Below, piece after piece: positions 30,568-42,985 of a stretch of DNA of 64,000 bases. Origin of the DNA: Asterias amurensis (taxonomy: Eukaryota; Echinodermata; Asteroidea; Forcipulatida; Asteriidae); contig NC_092649.1 of the NCBI RefSeq assembly GCF_032118995.1, positions 19,839,832 through 19,903,831 on the forward strand. Reading direction: 5' to 3'. The notes under the pieces are model-generated. The model did no database searches. It saw only the letters and a program-made list of their open reading frames with translations, and was not told the origin of the DNA. The position numbers were made by a program, and so were the translations under genes. Positions within the stretch are counted from its first letter, which is position 1. Each line of letters starts with the position of its first letter.

Positions 30568-30895
30568 TAAACTGGACACCTTTGGTGTTGTCAAAGACCA
30601 GTCATCTCACTTGGTATATCTCAATATGCACACACATGTCGTTGCTCAAGTTGCGAATAATAATGAAAGAAGAAATACCCTTGTCTCACGAAGTTGTGTG
30701 CTTCCAGATGCTTGATTTCGAGATCTCAAAATCTATTCTGAGGTCTCGAAACCAAATTCGTATAATATTACTTTCTCTTTCGAAATCTACAGTACTTCAT
30801 AGGGATCTGTTTCTCACAATGTTTATTCGTTACCAAGTAACGTTTTATGTTAATGGTTATTTTTTGAGTAATTACCAATAGTGTCCAGTGCCTTC
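30568..30895. mobile_element. Family-A foldback/MITE
   Basis: Left actggacacctttggtgttg, right attaccaatagtgtccagtg with cctt. Central hairpin gagatctcaaa/tgaggtctcgaaa. Non-coding. Confidence 0.8.
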
Positions 30896-32104
30896 ACGGG
30901 GTTATATTATTTATATTGCTACTTTTAATGGCAACAATAGGCCCATCCATTAACCATAGCTTCATGTCACAATAAAAAACAAGGCCTAATTGAACAATAA
31001 CTTTAAAGTTGAGAAGGGTTGTGGCTGAATGCTCTTGGGCTATAAATTAAGGCAATGATGATTACTTTGAAAATCCATGGCCGCCGGGCATCGTGAAGTA
31101 ATCACACAATGCGCCAAGTACCGATATGCAACTATACGCTCTAAACTCAGGGTTGGAATCATTGATGCATTTCTTTTATATATAAATGAAGTCCTTATGG
31201 GAATGGGATCAAGTCTCCGATCCTCATCAGTTACAAATAATATTGTAACTTGCCATTGTGTTTAATACCCTTCAAGTGCAATAATTGTCAACATCCAAAA
31301 AAAGATGGCGTCTTTTGCACATCTTTCGGTTCACTCACAAGAGCCACCATTAATTACCAAAAGACATGTGTCTTGAGTCTGGTTTCCATAAGCTGGGATG
31401 TTAGTGGGATATTGGTGACGTCTGGATGACGGTGCAAGGTGCAAAGTGAACGAAAATAAAGATAACAGAAAAGTGCACTATCAGACTGGATTTATAGCAT
31501 CCTTGAGACAGCCATCACCAAGGCAAAAAGGGGGGGGGGTTACAAGCAGCCTATTGAGTCCTCCCCTCACCCCCGCCCCCGAGGCGGCAACGTTTATTAT
31601 TTTCTATGCGGGTTAGATTTTCCAATGTTCAAGACTTCGAGTTTTCCCTGATGGTAAAACAAATTCAAAAGAAGTTTTAGCCACCCTGGTTTCCGGATAA
31701 TTATTCATCATTTTTATCGACATTATCGTTAAAAAAATATTTGATATGGCTTTCTTTGTAGAGACAACAGAGGGCGCTAGTTCACACCCGCAAATCTTGG
31801 ATTTCTAAAAAATTTTGTAAAAGTTGTTGCCACTGTTTTCTGCATGGACTCCTGGCTGGAGGTTTCATCTATAATCCTATTTATGGTAAGTGTATGGTAG
31901 GTTATTGGGAATAGTGTTAGAGACAAATCAATTTACTCTTTGAGTGTGTTCTGTGATTGCATTGTTCGTTGTTCCGATCTTCCTTGGGAAATCCATCTTC
32001 CATCCACACGGCACGGACCATCTCCTGATCCTTGGACAAGTGTGACCGTGATGCGAGCCATCCCATATAATAAAGCCATGCCCATACATAGCCCTAACCC
32101 ACGA

Positions 32105-32262
32105 AAAAATTCCCATTGAAAAGAAATAATGGGATAATGGGATCCCATTGAAAATGTTAATGGGATTATCGGGATCCAATGGGATTGACAGGGGATCCCA
32201 TTGAACCCCATTGAAACGATGGGATCCCATTGAATCCCATTCAAAATATCAATTCAATGCCA
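32105..32262. repeat. Degenerate tandem repeat based on aatgggatcccattg
   Basis: The palindromic word gggatccca with flanking aatggga/tccatt is repeated eight or more times with irregular spacing, producing a low-complexity hairpin-rich stretch. Frames across it encode NGIQWDP-like repeats and are not genes. Confidence 0.8.
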
Positions 32263-32347
32263 ATGGGACTCAAGAGTCAAATGCGAGTTTTTTCTTGGTA
32301 GGTAATACAATTACAATGGACCATTTGTGGAAACGAGTGGGGGAAAT

Positions 32348-32470
32348 GGAAAAGTTTCCGTATGGCGCCACCACTTTTTTATTCAAAATCAAATAATTTA
32401 GTATCTAATTTACCTCAATGAGATTTCCCTTTTTGTAAAAGTGGTGGCGCCATACGTACGGAAAGTTATC
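32348..32470. mobile_element. Small foldback element (ggcgccaccac arms)
   Basis: gtttccgtatggcgccacca and tggtggcgccatacgtacgg form inverted arms of about 30 bp around a 60-bp AT-rich loop. Confidence 0.85.
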
Positions 32471-32744
32471 TGGGGAAATTGTTTTGGGTCGATACTGTGA
32501 AAAACCTCTTTCTACCCTTCTTGATATAGAATCTAATAATTTGAGGGATTTCCAATTTGAGGTTTATTTTGTACTGATAGTAGTTGTTCAAATTGTTTTT
32601 GTTCATATTTATTTCTCCTGGGACATATGAGGGCCAGGGCCCAATAAGCCTATTCGCTATTGCAGCTGCGCATGTCCGTTACTGCTGACAACGCAATTTG
32701 TTTATCATCCGTGACCTTTTGACAATAAACCCGGGTATTGTCAA

Positions 32745-32968
32745 AATGTAGAGCTGCTGAGCACAACAAATTAGCATGACAGTTCTTCTTTGATGAAAAC
32801 AGGATTACCAACCGAATCCCAATGTGTTGCATATTGCTTGTTTCAGTTGCTGTTTGCCTATCCTGAAAATCAAGTGGAAATTTGTTTGGTAATCCGGTTT
32901 TTATCCAGGCAAAGATTTCAGGCTAAGCAAATTTTTCTGCTTAGCAGGTCTATGAAATTGGGCCCAGG
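32745..32968. mobile_element. Foldback MITE, family B, copy
   Basis: gtagagctgctgagcacaac at the left and ttagcaggtctatgaaattg with ggccc at the right are inverted. Internal gaaaacaggattaccaacc pairs with ggtaatccggttttt. Confidence 0.82.
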
Positions 32969-33177
32969 AGGGGAGTGTCCCTCTGGTAACTAATACTAAA
33001 TAGTACTGTTTAGTATTGAGACTTGGTTGGGGTTTTCTATCTTTACCCCCACTGTCGGGGGAACTGACCCTTTTGCTTGCTCTGTTTAGCATGGCTGGCC
33101 TGCCACCTGTAAGTGTAATTTACCTGTACTGTAGTAACCAGTGTGTAGGTATCTGCGTACCCCAGATGTGGGGCTAC

Positions 33178-33275
33178 AAACCCAGTGACTTGGGCGCTAG
33201 ATTCCTTTTTTCGAAATGTTGTTATTAGATGACCTTCAAAAAAAGTAATCTAGCGCCCCATTCACTGGCTCTAGT
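33178..33275. mobile_element. Small foldback element (gcgctagatt arms)
   Basis: cccagtgacttgggcgctag-att at the left pairs with aat-ctagcgccccattcactgg at the right, about 95 bp in total. Confidence 0.75.
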
Positions 33276-33435
33276 ATGGATCCTAGTATGTATTTGCTTT
33301 TGTTGTCCCTTGCCCATATCAGGGTATATTGTCATGTATTTTGTTTTGTACTGTTTATGACAAAGAAAATTATAATAATAATTATAATCATAATCTTCAT
33401 TTTAAATTCATGGGAAAGCTTTAAAAAAAAAAAGG

Positions 33436-34090
33436 CTTAAAGCCATTGGACCCATTCGGTACAGAAACAAAATAAAAGTTCACAGATTTACAAACAACTT
33501 ACAGGGTTTACAGAAGGTAGTGGTGAAAGACTTCTCTTGAAATATTATTCCATGAAATGCTTTACTTTTTGAGAAAACAGTAAAACAATATAAATTCTCG
33601 ATCAAATTTATAAACAGTTAAGTTCTAATAGCACCCACTCAGTGAACAAATTTTTTTTTCTTCTGAGTCTTTGTGGCTAAGCTTTTAAAATATTGAATGG
33701 AGCTGTACATCAGGCCTGTTAATTAAAACCATTATACACTTTCAGTAAACGGTATTGTCCAAGTCCCACACTTCGTGTTCACAACTTATATATAAAATAA
33801 CAAACCTGTGAAAATTTAGGCTCAATCGGAGTCAGGAGAAAATAACGGGAAAACCCACTCTTGTTTCCGCATGTTTCGCGGTGTCATGACATGTGTTTAA
33901 AATAAATCCGTAATTCTCGCTATTGAGAATTGATATTGTTTTAATGTTTTCTCGAAAAGTAGAGCATTTCATGGGACAATATTTCAAGAGAAGTCTTTCA
34001 GCATTACCTTCTGTAAACCCTGTAAATTATTTGTAAATCTGTGAACTTTTTTTTCTTTTTTTCCTGTACCAAAAGTGTATAACGCTTTAA
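33436..34090. mobile_element. Large foldback element with about 150-bp arms
   Basis: The arms are inverted copies: ttcacagatttacaaacaac, agggtttacagaaggta and aagacttctcttgaaatatt in the left arm reappear reversed at 33940-34060. Outer ends are ggcttaaagcc-attgg and gtgtataacgctttaa. A family-A-like stretch (gcctgttaattaaaacc, caaacctgtgaaaattt) sits in the loop. It ends about 80 bp before the splice acceptor of the first SLC16 coding exon. Confidence 0.88.
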
Positions 34091-34193
34091 TACTTGTAGT
34101 TAAAAATTAATTTAAACATTGCAGTGGATCAACTTGACAATAATTCATGAATTATTTTATTGTTTGCAGGCCGAATAAAGATTTTACTCCACC

Positions 34194-37100
34194 ATGGCGA
34201 AGTATTCCGCAGACTCCGAGATTCACCACTGGCCTATTTTGTTGGCTTCGTGCATCACAACAAGTTTAACCCATGGAACGGCCAGCTCTATGGGCGTCTT
34301 CTACATCGAATGGTACACTGAGTTCCCAGAAAGCTCTGCATTGGTTGGGTGGTTGTCATCTTCTATGCTTGCTATGCTGTTGTGTTTTTGTAAGTAGATT
34401 ATTAGTTATCACGCAAGCACAAGTGGAGTACAGAAAAATATTCCGCTTTCTGCGTCCCACATCCAACGAGGCCTTCGGCATTGTTGGGATGCATCGATAT
34501 GGGACGAAGAATCACAAAGATCGAGTTGGATATGGGATGCCGACGCACTATATTTTTTGTAATCCTCGAGCCCACGTGTGATAACGATTTATCTTCAAGC
34601 AATATTCAAGCAACTAATGTGACGAAACAGCATTTGACACATTCGCTCTTTTTGCCTCATTCACTCTCCCGTCGTCAATCGTTCTGTTTTTTGATCATCT
34701 CAAGCCCCATAACCTCTTGAGCCACATTCCAAAGAAGTTTGGGGGAAAGGTCATTTGCTAACAGCTGCTCCTCGTTTGTGGAGTTTTGTTACTGCTGCAC
34801 ATACAAACCTAGTTCCTTGACTACTCTTGAATCTCGATTTAACACACATTAAATGTCTCTAGTCATTTCTGGCTCATTGAAATTGCATTTTCCATGCTTT
34901 TGTATTAAGTTTTATGTATCAAGTTTTGTTTTGTGGTCTTGTGTGCAAAATTTCATTTTATCACAGCATGAAAAAGAAAGATTGTATTTTCCTTTGTGCT
35001 GGTAACTCCTCAACTTGGGTTTTGTCCTGTAGCTTTAGATCTCAAGGGTCTTTCTCAAAATCTATTCTGTACCCACACATTTGTGCCAATTTCATTTTGA
35101 TGTTTCACCCTTGCTTTGAGAATGGTGCCAAGTGCTCCAACCACCATAGAAATGTTTCTGGATTATGCTTCCTGTGTGGACATAACCAATACATATTTTG
35201 GGCAATATCTTAAAAACACTACCACCTTTTGAAATGAAATTATTACACCTGTTAGTTTGACTATTTAGCTATTTACATAGGATTAAAACAAAAGTACAAT
35301 GAATACCTTGCCTTTTAGGTTCTGTCTTTGTAAACTTTGTGCACTATCTATAACTTGTTCTTTGTAGTTTTGTGGGTTTTAAAAGAGAATAATATAGTAG
35401 AATTATAAGTATTAACAGAACTGCTTTATGTGTATTAATCACTCGCCAACAATGCCCATGCTTATATTGATGATAATCGAACTCAACCCATACAACCCTC
35501 CTGGCAAACTCCAGGGGCGGATTGCACCAAGCGGTCTTAAACTGGTCTATGCGCTATAGCCGGCTAACTTGAGACGCGCTTAGACAGTCTTTAATTATAG
35601 ACCGATTGCAATAGCGCGGTCTATAATTATAGCCTGTCTTAGTGTTTATGGCACTACATTTGTTAGTTGTAGATGATTTGATACAAATAGCTCTATAGGA
35701 TTGGATTTTATTTTAGAAATAAACCACGGGAGGCATTATGATGATGAAGGTGATTGTATCGTAAACGTTTGTTACCAAAAGTAAAAAATGTTACAACTCA
35801 CAGATTTGATATCCGATGATTCAAACCAAAGCAATAAGAACAATGCCGTACCGCCAGTGCCTGCAGAGTGCTAAGTATTATGGGACATTTGTTCGTATTT
35901 CATTATTTTTCACCGACTTATCTAAGACCGGCTTATTGCAACAGGCTTAATGACTGACTAAGCTAAGACCGTCTAAGGCAGATAGCCGGCTATAACTGAC
36001 TGGTCTTAGACCGCTGACTAAAGACCGTTTTATTACAACCCGCCCCAGTCTTACAATTCTAGCCTCCATATTGAGCCCACATACCCAATCATTCATGGGG
36101 AGACCAATATTTCTCACATGATGCCCCAAGCTATGGAACAAATTGCCTGCACTATTAAAATCATCTGTTTCTTTAACCCAAATAACAAAAAACTTAAAAC
36201 ACATCTTAGCCTTGCTCAAGGCAGTCGCATTATTCGCTCCGCAAAGACGCCGCTGTAAACACACCCGTATACCCTGTGCGTGGTGCGTGCGATCACGCCG
36301 CACGACTCACCCGTATACACACTGTCACATCGTACGACTACTGTGCACATAAGTCATCCGCACTCGTACCACTAACCGCATGCGGAGGCCGTCAGGCCTG
36401 ACGGCCGACGCATGCGGATAGTGTACGGGGGCATCGTGTCGTGCGATGTTACGCACAGTGAATACGGGTGGGTTTTTATACAGCGGCGGTCTTTTTTCGG
36501 AGTGAATAATTCGACTGCCTTGAGCAAGGCTATTCTCTACTACGTGTTCTGAATTTCTTCTTAGCTTTAGGCTATAGACCTTTATCACGGTGTGGCCATC
36601 TTGATTTTACTCCATTCCAACATTAACCAAACTATGGCTGGATAAAACAATAGTCTGGTGCCATGTTTGTACAATAAATGTTAGCATTCATTACTGTTAT
36701 TGGAAACAGGGAACATGACCAAGATGGTGACAGCGTGATAAAGGTTTATAAGGCTTACCTTTCAATTTTGGTTGTTGTGTATCTTATTGTTTGTATTTAG
36801 CGCCATGAGCACTTTGATGAATTTGTGGTTTTCATCATTATTATTTTAATAATATTAATAACGATTGTTATTTATTTGGTTAGCTCCATTTGCAGGGGCA
36901 ATGACAAGGTACTTCGGAGTCCGTCCGATTGTGTTTTCCGGGTGCTTGCTATCATGTGCTGGTCTTCTCATTTCATCATTTGCTCAACAATTCCATATTC
37001 TGTTCATAACAATTCCGTTCATGACAGGTAAATGTATTTTTTTATAACTTCAAATAAACCAGTTAAAGGCACTGAACGCGTTTGGTAATTGTCAAAGACA

Positions 37101-39934
37101 TTTCTCACTTGGTGTATCCCAACATGCATAAAATAAGCCTGTGAAAATTTGGACTTAATTGGTCATTGAAGTTGCAAGAAAATGATGAAAGAAAAAACAC
37201 CCATGTTGTACAAAATAGTGTGCTTTCAGATAGGAATAAAAGGCTTCTGGCCAAAAAAACTATGTTACTTCAGAGGGAGTTGTTTCTCACAATGTTTTAT
37301 ACTATCAACAGGTCTCCATTGCTCGTTACCAAGTAAGGTTTTATGCTATATATATTTTGAATAATTACCAAAAATTACCAAACGTGTACAGTGCCTTTAA
37401 TGCACCCGCAGGCCTGATGCTTCACCGAGGCAACAAAGGCGGTTGCCTCCATGCCCCCTGGTCATTGCCTTTGTGCCCTTGAAATGGTCCAGTAGAAATT
37501 CACAATTACCACATCTAGGGTGACTTTACCAAGAAGAAAACACCTTGTTGCCCGTGCCCTTTCAGGCCTGCACGCTCACACGCTCTTCGAACATGTTTAC
37601 TGGCCTGACACTAACATCAAAGACCTTGGGACATCACAGGCTTGTGGTCCAGTTTAATTTTGAGCTGTGTTGCACTAAGCATCATCATACACCGTACATG
37701 TATTTGATGAAATGTGCAAGCGTCCAAGGCTATCATTGGCTAAGAGTTGTGCCCAGCGCATGCACGTACGCACTTTCCCATCGTTTATCATCAAATATGG
37801 GGGATGATGATGCTTAGTGCAATCTATCTATTGTCTTCTGGATCTCAGATATTCTGTGGAGGATTTAAAAGTGGGGGGTGGACTCCAAACCCAATGTAGT
37901 CAACCAAGAGCTAGTGGTTCAACAAAATTAGTTCTGGGCTGGCCCGCCCAGCACCACCCATTGTGGCTACAATGGGTGGTGCATGGGTGGCCAGGCAATT
38001 TGGGAGTCGGAATGTACACACAAGGAATTGACTCTATAATGGTGCATTTTGCGGAGGTGCCTTAGGCGTTGTGCAATGGGTCATATTAGTAACTTGTGAC
38101 TCGTTTTCAATCATCGAACTCTCTTGATTTGTTTCTTTCCTATATAGGTATAGGCTTTGGGATGTCATACTCTGGCGCCATCATCAGTGTCAGTGAACGT
38201 TTCCATAAACATTACGCGTTGGCTAATGGCATATGTATGACCGGAGCAAGTATAGGGATGGTCATCTTGCCCATCGTGTACCGCTTCTTGATCGACATGT
38301 ACTCTTGGAAAGGGGCTATCATGATTTCCAGTGCAATACAATGTCATGTGATTGTCTGCGCAATGTTTATGAAGGAACCTGGAAAACAGAAACAAAAACC
38401 CGTCAGTCGGACTATTGCGACCTCGTCGTCTGGTGAGGAAGGCTACAGTCAGCTTCCAGGTGATGAAAATCGAAACATGCACCCAGGCAACGTCGCATGT
38501 TCCTCTACCACCAGTCAGGCCAAGCCGATGGAGGATTGCAAACTCACTAAGCAACACGAAGACAAGGAGATTGAGGTAGTATCGCAGGGCAGGTGCGGTC
38601 GGAGACTCACCTCGTTCCTAAACCACACCGGTATCTCCCTCCTTTGGACGAATCGAGTTTTCAGTCTCTTTATGTTGGTTATATTAACTAATTCCCCAAC
38701 GTTTGGCATCACACTACCCTATCTCGCTGCTCAAGCCGAGTCGGTTGGCATCTCTGAGGTAAATGCTAGTCTACTTATTTCTATTCTTGGATTGGCCAGC
38801 ATCCTGAGCCGTTTGACCCACGGTCGTCTCATAGATGCTCACGTAATTCAACCAGCGTACATCTACGCCTTCTTCATGCTGTTAGCAGCTACTGGAGCAC
38901 CTATTCTTGCTGCCATTGATAACTTTGCTGGAATGGTGATTTGCACGGTGCTTATTGGAGTGTCAACTGGGGGCTACATTCCCCTACAGGCCACAATCAT
39001 TCGTATGATCGTCGGAAAGGATAGATTTCCAGGAGCATTCGGCATGGGGCTTGTGGTTGTTGCTATTGGGAACATGTCATCAGCATACATTGGAGGTTAG
39101 TAACCAGCCCTTTCTCGTTTGTAATCATTTTAAAGGGGTTTCGTCTTCATGATCAAAGCAAACCTGTGGCTGAACATAGAATGTTGAACTTTCACCCACT
39201 TACAGGATGGGCTTGGCCTCCATCCAGCCACAAGCCTGCTTTGATCATTACGACACAGGCCCTTTAAGCAAGTCTTTCTGGGTTTTTTCTTGTTAAAGTT
39301 ATTAGTTGTCATCATTATGTAACAGGCTATATTGTTGTTTTTAAATTCAGATAACTTCACATTAGTAGTGATGTATTAAGGTTGCTTTATCATTGAGTGT
39401 AGAAGATGACAAACAGGCCTGAGCGACTTGTTAAAGTTTACTACTCGACTAGTCGCAACTATTGTTTAATTCCCAAGATGCATTGCGACATTTGTTTGCC
39501 GCAGGTGCAATATAGTGAAATTCACGCTGAAAGGATTGAAGGATTGTGTCACTGATGTTTGATTGTGTTTGGTGAGTAGATAATGTTGTCTTGAATAGTC
39601 GATAATGACACAATTGGTTCGCCAAGCTGGAAGTCTTGACTATTTTTGTAGTAGTCATGGCAACTCCACTAAGCAACCAATAGTCCCCTGGGCTTGATGA
39701 TAAATTTATTATAGTCTATATTTTGTTATAATCTTGTTATGGTTTTTTTCTGTGGCAGGTTACATGTTTGACGTGACCAACAGTTACAGTATGAGTTTCT
39801 ACTTTGTTGGAATCGTAGCAGGAATTGCAATCTTCCTTGTACTCGGCATACATCTTCTATGGACAAAGTTGGTTAAAGATGACAGATGGCCGAGAATCAA
39901 CAAACCTACACCGACGCAAGTTTCAGTAGAGTAA
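34194..39934 (+). CDS. Monocarboxylate transporter-like protein (SLC16 family, major facilitator superfamily), 4 coding exons
   Basis: Coding exons are 34194-34389, 36884-37027, 38148-39095 and 39759-39934. Phases agree (1, 1, 1), giving 487 aa, a usual MCT length. The N-terminal bundle includes SPFAGAMTRYFGVRPIVFSG and the TM4-5 signature RFHKHYALANGICMTGASIG, which resembles the F.KRR.LA.G...G motif of MCTs. A central hydrophilic loop of about 95 residues (about 188-283) follows MKEPGKQ, then six more spans run through DRFPGAFGMGLV to a short cytoplasmic tail. Family members move lactate, pyruvate, ketone bodies, thyroid hormone or aromatic amino acids across the plasma membrane, often with a proton. 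The TM1 DGGWGW-type motif is replaced by a stretch around IHHWPILLA, so substrate and proton coupling cannot be assigned. A 3' splice site (ttgtttgcag) ends at 34169, 24 bp before the ATG, implying an upstream non-coding exon that I did not locate. Confidence 0.9.
35513..36046. mobile_element. Foldback element rich in agaccg/cggtct words
   Basis: Outer ends ggggcggattgcaccaagcg and aagaccgttttattacaacc-cgcccc are inverted, with inner pairs such as ggtcttaaactggtctatgc. The word ggtctta/taagacc recurs many times in the arms. In SLC16 intron 1. Confidence 0.85.
36205..36533. mobile_element. Near-perfect palindromic foldback element
   Basis: Arms of about 150 bp: cttagccttgctcaaggcag against ctgccttgagcaaggcta, agacgccgctgta against tacagcggcggtct, and acccgtat against atacgggt. 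The centre is the palindrome ggccgtcaggcctgacggcc at about 36387-36406. CpG-rich compared with its surroundings, so relatively young or GC-biased. In SLC16 intron 1. Confidence 0.9.
36573..36750. mobile_element. Foldback MITE, family F, copy 2
   Basis: tatagacctttatcacggtg and cagcgtgataaaggtttata are inverted ends. The body is the reverse complement of the copy at 13039-13214, showing a dispersed family. In SLC16 intron 1. Confidence 0.9.
37063..37400. mobile_element. Family-A foldback/MITE in SLC16 intron 2
   Basis: Left ttaaaggcactgaacgcgtt, right aacgtgtacagtgcctttaa, inverted over 20 bp. The interior matches other copies but lacks most of the central hairpin. Confidence 0.85.
37405..37580. 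repeat. Dispersed repeat (caggcctgatgcttcaccga type)
   Basis: Shares gaggcaacaaaggcggttgcc and ccccctggtcattgcctt with 6897-7060 and 47090-47235. Immediately follows a family-A element in SLC16 intron 2. Confidence 0.6.
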
Positions 39935-40023
39935 CTATCTTTGGCTGTAATGACCTCTTGCACAGCATGGAACGCACCTTCGCGTCTATCATTTCAACCA
40001 TTTGGGAGTCAATTCCTTTTTAG

Positions 40024-40340
40024 GGTATCAAGGTCGAGCGGTGTAGAGCGCCAAATTCAAAATCTGTTGTTAAGTCATTGGAGTGTGGGTTCGAATGCCG
40101 GTCGATGCTTTTCTATAATTGCTTCTCTCAACCCAGGGGTATTAATGGGTACCTGTGAGGGTACATGTAGAGGTTGATATTATGTTTGAAAAAGCCATCT
40201 AAGCGCATGGCAGCATGGGCTGTATATACGCCACAGGGAGCTGAGAAAGATTAAAAAAGGAATGTTATTGGCCCAATGACTAGGGCACTAATGTAAAGCG
40301 CATTGATACGTTTATTGTAAAATGTGCTGTTTAAGAACTA
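40024..40340 (+). mobile_element. tRNA-derived SINE (family D), essentially full length
   Basis: Head gtatcaaggtcgagcggtgt, box-B-like gtgtgggttcgaatgccggt, body tgcttctctcaacccagggg, gggtacctgtgagggtaca, gggctgtatatacgcc and tail taatgtaaagcgcattgata...ctgtttaagaact. About 90 bp after the SLC16 stop codon, so likely in its 3' UTR. Confidence 0.85.
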
Positions 40341-40742
40341 GTTATTATTTGTGTGCATTTTTACTCGCTAAACAATAATAATAAATAATATGGCAGACAT
40401 GATAGGTGCGCTTTGTGTTGTTCAAGGGGTCAATTACACACGCAGTTGCCTTAGAATTCTTGGAGGTAGAATCTGTTTATGAAAAGTGTTTACTACTTTT
40501 AGCTGGATCTGTTGTAGTAGATTGGCTGATCTCTTTCAATCAAATCAATGGGGTTTTCCCAATGTGATTTTGGAATTAAATTAGACTTTTCTAGTGTAAT
40601 GTAAGACATTCGTTTCTCAAAGTTGAAGCAACTCTATTTACAAATTGTATACAATTCTGTAAAGCACTAATTCTAGGAAACATTTTTGAAGTTTGTAAGC
40701 AAATCACAGTATAAGAAGATAAACCATGTTCAAAACTCCTTA

Positions 40743-40876
40743 GGGAGAGGTGTTAGCTCTGAAAAGAATGCGTGTGATCTCGACGTTTCTGACGGTATAT
40801 TCCATCTTCAGTATGTGCGTCTTCAGTAGAACGTCGAGACCACATCGATTCTTCTACGAAAACCAACACTTCTCTC
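40743..40876. mobile_element. Small foldback element (gagaggtgtt arms)
   Basis: gggagaggtgttagctctga at the left is inverted at aaccaacacttctctc; inner arms gatctcgacgtt and aacgtcgagacc pair; the loop carries gtatattccatcttcagtat. Confidence 0.82.
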
Positions 40877-42403
40877 AACGTGTTTTTTACATGATTGTAC
40901 CAGAAAGTACATAGTTTTGTGTAATGATCCGCACAACTCGAAAGCTTTATAAACCTCACTTATTTTTGTAGTGAATTCAACTCAGTATGAATACCGCACG
41001 CACAGGGAACTTTTTTGAACTGAGCATTTGCCTAGCAAACGAATGTATTTAGACTTATTTTGTTTTGTACATGCAAGGGAAATTGTTCGTAGCAGCTGCG
41101 TATGTATGTAGAGAGTGTTTTATTCCGTCTTCACCATACAGTGCTTTAACCAGATATTTTCGAACCATCACTTGTGCCTTTTTTGATGTCATTGAGGGGG
41201 CAAGTTGGGGGTGGGGCAAGGATTCTGTGAGATGGAGGGGGTGGGCCCATTCTCCCTCTGTTTGTTACTGATTGTATTCGTGTTGAATATAGAGACAAGG
41301 TAATTTAAAAAATGCATTGAAAAACTTTAATTAGCAAAAGCAAAAACCAAAGAACACATTATGACCATTATAACGTGACAACACCTGTGCTTTTTATTTA
41401 ATTTCCAACATTCCAAGGGTGCAAAGTTCATTGTAAATACAATGAGAACTGTGACCAAACAAAGATTATTATGCTGACAACTGTCAGTTGACAGCATAGC
41501 TCTTGTCCACTATAGCAACAACAAACATTGGATGTTGACATAAAGACTCTTGATTTGTTAAATCCACCTAGAGGCTCTTTGGAGGGTCAGTGTGTTTAGC
41601 AGGGTAGCCGGGACTGTTTTAGGGGTCATGTTGGTTGGGGGGGGGGGTGGCAGGAGATTTTGCAGGTATTTGCCAGTCGGTGTGGGAGGGGTGGTGGATA
41701 GATTTTTGTGGAAACAAATAACTGTACAAACATTTAGGATTCAAAGTGGTATTTGGACCAGCTTTAAAAGGACAAGGCCATTTTTCATTTGCCAATTATG
41801 CATGCAAAGGATACCATTTTTCAGGGGGCCCCAAGGACAAGACCAGGCAAATGAAGGCCGTGTCCTGTGTGTAATTCCAGGCCCGAAATGTTTTAGCATA
41901 AAGCGTACAAATGAAATGCTAGATGTGGCTTTTTTTGTACCTTCTAGTGTTACTTATTATTTGTTTATTTTTGTGGGGAGGGGGTAGGGGTGTGGAGGGG
42001 GGGTACCGTCTGGATTTTTGTGGGGGTACCTGGAGGTGGGGCACTGGACATTTGCAAGCCCCAATCTGACTGTGCAGCTGCAGTTAATACAGATTTTTAT
42101 ATACACATATTTATATTAGGTTAGTTATCAGATTGTTAGTTATCAGATTGTTAGTTATAATTATAGAAGGTGCAAGTTAACATTTTAAACCGAAGCTAAA
42201 ACCACCTCACTGATACATATTATGAACTGATGGATAATGTACATGTAGGTGATTTTCTAAGTAACCCGAGGGTGTTCCGCGGGGTTGACATGGTGGTTTC
42301 TTACTTAACCTTGCCCCTCTAGGACTCCGATCGGAAACACACTGGGTCACTACTCACGCTGACACCCAATTCAAGTACATGTGTAGTGTCCTCAGTGGAC
42401 TGC

Positions 42404-42540
42404 GCCTCTCTTAATATTCATGCATGTTGTCATAACTCTAACCCAAAATGAGGCTGTAGGGGCATGTCCGCCACCACTTGCAGTGGCTCGATTTGGGTTA
42501 GAATTGTGACGTACCTCATGCATAAATATTAAGAGAGGCC
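42404..42540. mobile_element. Small foldback element (cctctcttaatattcatgca arms)
   Basis: gcctctcttaatattcatgc and gcataaatattaagagaggc are inverted ends; inner arms taactctaacccaaaatgag and tcgatttgggttagaattg pair. Confidence 0.9.
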
Positions 42541-42887
42541 TGACTGAGTTGGTTTTCTCTGGAATAACTCTCTAGGGTTTCTCCAACATCTAGTACAGTG
42601 TTAAGTTGGGTTTCCTAAGAGTCCTTGGTTATTCCTCCATGGTATTACTAACAGAATAAGTACTATGTATGTTTTAGTTGTACCTTTATACAAAGACAGA
42701 GTAAAGTAAATACTTAAAAAGGTATAGTTTATTTTATTATTAAACTCTATTGAATTAAATCTTTCGTACAAAAGTTGCTATTAAACAAATTGAATCCTGG
42801 CGCTTGTTTGTAGTTGCAGTGTTGTTTGGTTAGATTAAATGTTCTATTGTTTAAAGCAGTCTGTTAACTGGGGTGGGAAAGATGACA

Positions 42888-42985
42888 AGTTTACCAAGAC
42901 AGGATATGAACCACTGACCTCTGGAATCTGGATTAATGCGCCAGCACTCTACCATCTGAGCCAGGGGGCTAGATAGCTCAGGCAG
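42888..42985 (-). mobile_element. tRNA-like SINE head or tRNA pseudogene
   Basis: On the minus strand: ctggctcagatggtagagtg (box A), gcgcattaatcc, then gtggttcatatcctg (box B like). The acceptor stem does not pair and an extra insertion follows the anticodon region, so it is not a functional tRNA. Confidence 0.6.

Larger units (their letters stand above)
29221..34193. other. Intergenic region between the lectin and SLC16 genes
   Basis: No coding exon recognised. It holds family-A, family-B and other foldback elements, listed separately, and short runs of G or C. A non-coding first exon of the SLC16 gene probably lies here, because a splice acceptor ends at 34169, but I could not place it. 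Confidence 0.45.

Noticed and set aside
36385..36410. Rho-independent-type terminator at the strong hairpin
   Set aside because: Such terminators are bacterial; this is the centre of a foldback element in a eukaryotic intron.
42888..42985. Functional tRNA gene
   Set aside because: Box A and B are present but the acceptor stem does not pair and the variable region is too long; better seen as a SINE head.
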